DNA of 64,000 bases. It comes from Actinobacteria bacterium IMCC26077. Its GTDB lineage: Bacteria > Actinomycetota > Actinomycetes > Nanopelagicales > Nanopelagicaceae. Where the stretch lies: NCBI GenBank assembly GCA_002284915.1, contig CP015606.1:372001-436000 (forward strand). Reading direction: 5' to 3'. The position numbers and the translations under genes were made by a program. Positions 60,120-64,000 of this stretch are shown here, one piece after another. Numbering within the stretch: position 1 is the stretch's first letter; the number at the start of each line of letters is the position of its first letter. The notes beneath the pieces are model-generated. The model saw only the letters and a list, made by a program, of their open reading frames with translations. It did no database searches and was not told the origin of the DNA.

Positions 60120-61208
60120 TTGAGTGTGAAATTCCGAGAAGTGTTGGCGCGTATCCGTAAGGCTGTCGACCGCCAGCCTGAGGTTCCTCTGACTCCTGAA
60201 CAATCGCAGAAGTTACGGAAACACCGACGCAACATCGTCATCACGATGATCATTCCGATCTTCTTCTTTGCCACCACGCCAATCATCGTCTTCCGTCCGG
60301 TAAAGGCCTCTGCCGAACCTTGTCAGGGCGTAACGAGCCAATTTCAATTAACGGAACAACCGGTCATCATCCCCGCTGAAGATGGTCGCTCTATTAAAGG
60401 ACCAGAGGGCATCGCAATGATGCGCTCATATTCAATTGCTGGGCAAACACTCGACACAATTCCACTTGGCTATTCGACTGAAAATAAGCCATCTGCAAAC
60501 TTGCGCGCTATTCCACTCAACGAGATCGTAAAACGTGTTGCCGATGATGCAGATTTACAACCGCAACTGAGCAAGGTGCGAAATCTTGCATATGCAATTA
60601 GATATAACGGCGATATCGCATCATCGATTCTCTCGCTAACTGCTCGCGAGGGAACGATTGCCACTTGGATTGCTGCGCAACGTCTCCTTGGTATCGAAGC
60701 TGATTTCTTCACTGAAGATCAATTGGTGAGTGAGCTTGCGGACTCGATTGCAGGTGCTGCTGGTGATGGCTCTTGGCCATTTGATGATGTTGGGCCCGGA
60801 GCGCTCTCATCAACGGCAACTATCGATGGCGATTCACTCCATATATATGTTTTAACAACCCGTGAAGGTTTCGATAAGGACGATGTCGCAAATGGCGAGA
60901 ACCTCGAGCGTTCGGTAAGCCAGGCGGCTAAGAACCAGAGAATCACCGTTACCTATCCTGGTGGAGAAGTACGTGGCGTTACCTCGAGCAATGGCGATGT
61001 CTGCATCTCCGTCCCATGGACTACCGGAAAGACCTTGCCGCAACTTCGCGTAACTTGGCAGATGACCGTTCCAGCAGGAACCATCCTTTACAACTCTAAG
61101 GAATTCACCGGCGGCGACAGGTATGCGTTGATGGATAACGCCGAAGTGACTTTGAATGCGCTTGCGCTGCCAGTTGCGACTCAAGTGATTTGGAGTTCGA
61201 CATCATGA
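60120..61208 (+). CDS. Membrane-anchored protein with large extracytoplasmic domain
   Basis: I do not recognise this 362-residue protein. Residues 1-35 are basic and cytoplasmic, 38-58 form one membrane helix (NIVITMIIPIFFFATTPIIV), and the rest (from about 62) lies outside, with one Cys near its start (AEPCQG) and one near DVCISVP. The segment around GTIATWIAAQRLLGIE recalls helices of thioester domains, but the residues of such a domain are not clear. The start is TTG 60120 with GGAG five bases upstream; GTG 60126 is possible. The end overlaps the next gene by four bases. Confidence 0.72.
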   Translation: MSVKFREVLARIRKAVDRQPEVPLTPEQSQKLRKHRRNIVITMIIPIFFFATTPIIVFRPVKASAEPCQGVTSQFQLTEQPVIIPAEDGRSIKGPEGIAMMRSYSIAGQTLDTIPLGYSTENKPSANLRAIPLNEIVKRVADDADLQPQLSKVRNLAYAIRYNGDIASSILSLTAREGTIATWIAAQRLLGIEADFFTEDQLVSELADSIAGAAGDGSWPFDDVGPGALSSTATIDGDSLHIYVLTTREGFDKDDVANGENLERSVSQAAKNQRITVTYPGGEVRGVTSSNGDVCISVPWTTGKTLPQLRVTWQMTVPAGTILYNSKEFTGGDRYALMDNAEVTLNALALPVATQVIWSSTS

Positions 61209-62155
61209 CCAACGACAAATTCGAAGATCGCGATGCCAACGGAATCGACGACGATGTCGATGAAATCCGCGAGGATCTAGAGGAGCTTCAAGAAGAGCTC
61301 CAAGAGAAGATCGAGAAGCTTTCATTAGCCGAGCGGTCGCGCACCATTGGCACTATCTCTGGGCTCCTTCAAGAGAATATGACGCAGATCGTCTCCTTTG
61401 GCGGCGTGCTCTATCTCCTTACTCGTCTGATTGCTATTAGCGGACGTTCGGCGCCAACCGCGCTCTCGTTCCTTGATGCGCAAGGAATCAGCAAGACAGT
61501 TACGGGTGCAATCGTCCAAGCGCTCCCAATCCTGCTCCTTGCGGGAGCAATCGGTTTCACCATCACGGCTTTAATTAACGTGAGCGACAAACCGGTAACG
61601 AAGAATTCGCGAGTCTGGATTTCCATTGTCGCATGGTTCCTCGTTGCGACAGTCGTACCGTCGCCGTTCTCATGGAATCGTGCAGTGGCATTGGTTGCAT
61701 TCTTTGCAGCTGCGATTTTGATTATCTACACCGCTATCTCGGCGTGGACGAATAACCTTGATGATTGGCCCCATCCATTCCAATTTCTGATTCTCTATTT
61801 TGCATTAGTAGCTGGCACACAGTTAGTTGCCGATGATCAGGTGTGGCTTGCGCCAGAGCGACTTCAGATCATCTCTTCTTCAGAGAATCTCGTCGCGGTG
61901 CAAGGCGTTGAAAAGGGAGACCAAGCCTCAACGCTCGTTGGCTACGTCCTTGATGGAAATGGTGATGATTGGGTCAGTATCTTGCTTGAGGAGCCACGAA
62001 TCGTGCTTCGAGTAAAGAGTGACAGCATCTTGCAGCGATCAGTATGTCGTCTTCCCGATTCACGCAGACAAGTGCCACCGCTTTTCGTCTCAATCGCCGA
62101 GCGTTTCCAAGATGATAAGCAACGCGCTGTCGAAGATGTCGTGCCAGTGTGTTAG
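61205..62155 (+). CDS. Five-helix membrane protein with acidic coiled-coil N terminus
   Basis: The 316-residue protein has an acidic N-terminal coiled coil (DDVDEIREDLEELQEELQEK), five hydrophobic segments in residues ~55-215 and a C-terminal domain of ~100 residues with QLVADDQVWLAPERL. No known family was recognised. ATG 61205 overlaps the previous stop (ATGA); an upstream in-frame ATG at 61190 is less likely. The pair 60120/61205 may form a membrane complex that serves the two giant proteins upstream. Confidence 0.72.
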   Translation: MTNDKFEDRDANGIDDDVDEIREDLEELQEELQEKIEKLSLAERSRTIGTISGLLQENMTQIVSFGGVLYLLTRLIAISGRSAPTALSFLDAQGISKTVTGAIVQALPILLLAGAIGFTITALINVSDKPVTKNSRVWISIVAWFLVATVVPSPFSWNRAVALVAFFAAAILIIYTAISAWTNNLDDWPHPFQFLILYFALVAGTQLVADDQVWLAPERLQIISSSENLVAVQGVEKGDQASTLVGYVLDGNGDDWVSILLEEPRIVLRVKSDSILQRSVCRLPDSRRQVPPLFVSIAERFQDDKQRAVEDVVPVC

Positions 62156-62159
62156 CGCT

Positions 62160-63047
62160 TTAAGCAACTTGAATTGAGCGGCGCGAGAATCCAAAGCGAT
62201 AACCATCGATAGCAGTAGTGATCTTCGCATCAGGTGATGATGCTGCGCCGAGTGCAACAAAGAGTGGTGTGAAATGCTCGACAGTCGGATGCGCAAACGG
62301 CATACCAGGGGCGCTTACTTTGTAGTTAGCCAATGTATCGACATCGCCCTTCCGGAGCGCTTCATCAGCCCAAGCATCGAACTCATGTGACCAAGCCGGA
62401 ATCTGGTTGAAGAAGAGCATCTCGTGGGTGGCATGGCGCAAGCCATGGACCATAAAACCTGAACCAATCACCAAGACTCCTTCATCGCGAAGTGGTTTCA
62501 AGCGCCGACCTAATTCCAGTAGTCGTTGTGGATCATGGGTGGGCATGCTCATCTGCATTACCGGCACATCACCTAGTGGATACATAACCTTAAGCGGCAC
62601 CCATGCGCCGTGATCCAAACCGCGTGAAGCGCTCTGATGAACAGGCTCAGTCTCGGGCATCAGCGCTGCAATTTTCGCAGCAAGATCGAAAGCATCTGGG
62701 GTGTCGTAGCGCATCGTGTAGTAGATGTCAGCAAAACCACCAAAGTCATAAACCAAACCCGCATTTCCGTGTGGCGTTGATAGCGCGAGTGGCGCAGATT
62801 CCCAGTGTGCGCTGACGATAAGAATCGCACGAGGTTTCGGAAGTGATAGTGACCAACGGAAGAAATCATCCATCCACTCTCGATCATCAAATACTGGGGG
62901 AGCGCCATGGCTCAAATAGAGGGCAGGAATCGGACCATCGCTCGGCTTCCAATTCTTTTGAGATTGAGCCTTCGCAAGATTCTCATCAAGAAATTCTTGA
63001 TAAGCCTTACCTGGGATCTCAGGCGTCCAAATCGATTCCATCACCAT
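62160..63047 (-). CDS. Class III extradiol dioxygenase, DODA type
   Basis: The 295-residue protein has the LigB-type metal ligands: His in LYLSHGAPP, His in VSAHWES, GLDHGAWVPL and the late GSGFMVHGLRH. This arrangement is that of the 4,5-DOPA extradiol dioxygenase family (YgiD-like), which opens catechol rings with non-haem iron or zinc. The physiological substrate is open. The gene is convergent with the surface operon and separated from it by four bases. Confidence 0.88.
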   Translation of the reverse strand: MVMESIWTPEIPGKAYQEFLDENLAKAQSQKNWKPSDGPIPALYLSHGAPPVFDDREWMDDFFRWSLSLPKPRAILIVSAHWESAPLALSTPHGNAGLVYDFGGFADIYYTMRYDTPDAFDLAAKIAALMPETEPVHQSASRGLDHGAWVPLKVMYPLGDVPVMQMSMPTHDPQRLLELGRRLKPLRDEGVLVIGSGFMVHGLRHATHEMLFFNQIPAWSHEFDAWADEALRKGDVDTLANYKVSAPGMPFAHPTVEHFTPLFVALGAASSPDAKITTAIDGYRFGFSRRSIQVA

Positions 63048-63117
63048 GTCAGTCTATAACGCGTTGGTGCTACAAGTTATTCCGAAGCTATTCCTGCAAA
63101 TGGTGTGCAGCTAGCTC

Positions 63118-64000
63118 TTACTTTCGCTTGAAACCCTTAGGACAAGTACCGGTAGTGACTCGTTTTACTGTCTTGCCCTTTACACAGTTAATGGATTTCA
63201 CTGTTGTCTTCTTTGCTTCGACAAGGGGTTGACTTTGAGTTAGCTTCACGCGCAACACGGGATTCGAAAAGGTAAATCCTTTTGCAGAGAGTGAAAGCCA
63301 CCCATTTTGCTCCTTAACAGAAGTTGTGGTGGCTTTTTCTACACCGTCACTAGTAACAATGCTTACAGTTGCCTGTATCGGTGCATCAGTGAAACCGTAG
63401 ATGCAACGGGCTACTTTCGAATCGATCAATAGGTCATAGGTTCCAAAGAATTCTTTGCCATCTGGGAGGTAATGAGCGGCCGCAACCTTGTAGTCGAGCG
63501 TTTGAGTTGCGCTGTTGAAAGTGGGAGGCATAGCGATATAGCTAGTGGCATTAGTAGTCACAATTCCACTTACCGATGGATTATTTACATAGCACGAAGC
63601 ACCATTACTCATCGCCGTGAAGTTCTTTGGAATCGCGCGCACACTCCACTGAGTTGGCGCCGAAACTGCTTTATCGTCCATCTCTGGAAGCCAGAGTAAG
63701 AATTCGCGCATCGCACCCTCGCCAAAGGTGAGCTGTTGCCTGAGACAATTTGGTTTATCGTCAAAATCACGACAGGTACCGACGCCACCTAGAGGTTTGG
63801 GGGCTGCTGTGTAGAAGTCGATTAGGGCTTTCGACATCTCACTTCTCTTCACGTACTTGCCAATCATCGGGACTATTACTGGTTTTCCGCTAACTTGGAT
63901 TTGGGTGCTGCCATCAGGTAGCGATTTCAAAGTTGCTGCAGCATCACTGAATCTTCCATGTAACCAACCCTGAACTTTGGCATCAATATTTGCAGTTAAC
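63118..64000 (-). CDS. Exported-type protein with Cys-containing C-terminal tag, 5' end cut by window
   Basis: The frame is open from the stop at 63118 through the right window edge, so at least 293 codons are present and the N terminus is missing. The protein is a paralogue of that at 25889. Shared segments are GWLHGRFSD versus GWLMGRMAD, the FFGTYDLL region, CIYGFTDAPIQATVSIV and LSAKGFTFSNPVLRVKL. It ends in the tag with CVKGK and CPKGFKRK. Export is inferred from the paralogue, which has a signal peptide. Function is unknown. Confidence 0.8.
   Translation of the reverse strand, partial: LTANIDAKVQGWLHGRFSDAAATLKSLPDGSTQIQVSGKPVIVPMIGKYVKRSEMSKALIDFYTAAPKPLGGVGTCRDFDDKPNCLRQQLTFGEGAMREFLLWLPEMDDKAVSAPTQWSVRAIPKNFTAMSNGASCYVNNPSVSGIVTTNATSYIAMPPTFNSATQTLDYKVAAAHYLPDGKEFFGTYDLLIDSKVARCIYGFTDAPIQATVSIVTSDGVEKATTTSVKEQNGWLSLSAKGFTFSNPVLRVKLTQSQPLVEAKKTTVKSINCVKGKTVKRVTTGTCPKGFKRK

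Overview
The window reads as chromosome of a free-living actinobacterium. The clues are a BldC-type regulator, a DUF5302-like small protein, a Glu-Asp-Phe tRNA cluster, CUT1-type sugar permeases with no ATPase beside them, many start codons placed right behind a -10 box (leaderless style), and large exported Ala/Thr/Ser-rich proteins with near-identical signal peptides. The short Cys-containing C-terminal tag and the S-layer-like proteins most resemble planktonic freshwater lineages of the Nanopelagicales (acI) type; that assignment is inference. No rRNA, CRISPR array or insertion sequence was seen.

Region 1 (1-15527) is a carbohydrate and sugar-acid catabolic locus. It holds a solute-binding protein (cut by the window edge), two permeases, a Gfo/Idh/MocA oxidoreductase, a VOC protein, two enolase-superfamily dehydratases (one strongly L-rhamnonate dehydratase-like), a 2-hydroxyacid dehydrogenase, a lactonase-type amidohydrolase, an FAH-type hydrolase, an aldehyde dehydrogenase, an MFS transporter, two SDRs and an IclR regulator. 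The set fits non-phosphorylative oxidation of a deoxysugar or related sugar acid to pyruvate plus a small aldehyde or hydroxyacid. Region 2 (15.5-27.7 kb) is mixed housekeeping: BldC, aminotransferase, aldo/keto reductase, old yellow enzyme, four tRNAs, SIMPL protein, Sua5/TsaC, and three exported lineage-type proteins. A small toxin-antitoxin-like pair follows the tRNA-Lys gene.

Region 3 (28.3-37.3 kb) is the most unusual part. A structured 480-bp non-coding stretch precedes an ECF-type sigma factor that carries its own transmembrane helix and a ~200-residue extracytoplasmic domain. Directly behind it lies an S-layer-like gene, then a complete tyrosine recombinase gene, then a second S-layer-like gene in the opposite direction. 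The two surface genes share their 5' leader hairpin, ribosome-binding site, signal peptide and C-terminal coiled coil almost base for base (including a 47-bp perfect inverted repeat), while their central parts differ. The layout resembles known S-layer switching loci that work by DNA inversion, here with a recombinase in the middle and a membrane-anchored sigma factor at one edge.

Region 4 (37.3-50.0 kb) is again metabolic: a Gfo/Idh oxidoreductase divergent from an SDR and an M81 (MlrC-like) peptidase, a DUF3800 gene with a damaged or unusual start, a minus-strand operon for D-amino acid derivatives (D-aminoacylase, D-serine dehydratase-like enzyme, SDR, alcohol dehydrogenase), and a divergent sugar kinase, aldose epimerase, UPF0303 and class III aminotransferase operon. 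Region 5 (50.0-62.2 kb) is a same-strand series: response regulator, membrane histidine kinase with a degenerate N box, a 1241-residue acidic repeat protein with no signal peptide, a 1262-residue exported beta-repeat/beta-propeller protein, and two membrane proteins. It looks like one regulated cell-surface assembly. The window ends with a DODA-type dioxygenase and the 3' part of a paralogue of the exported protein at 25889.
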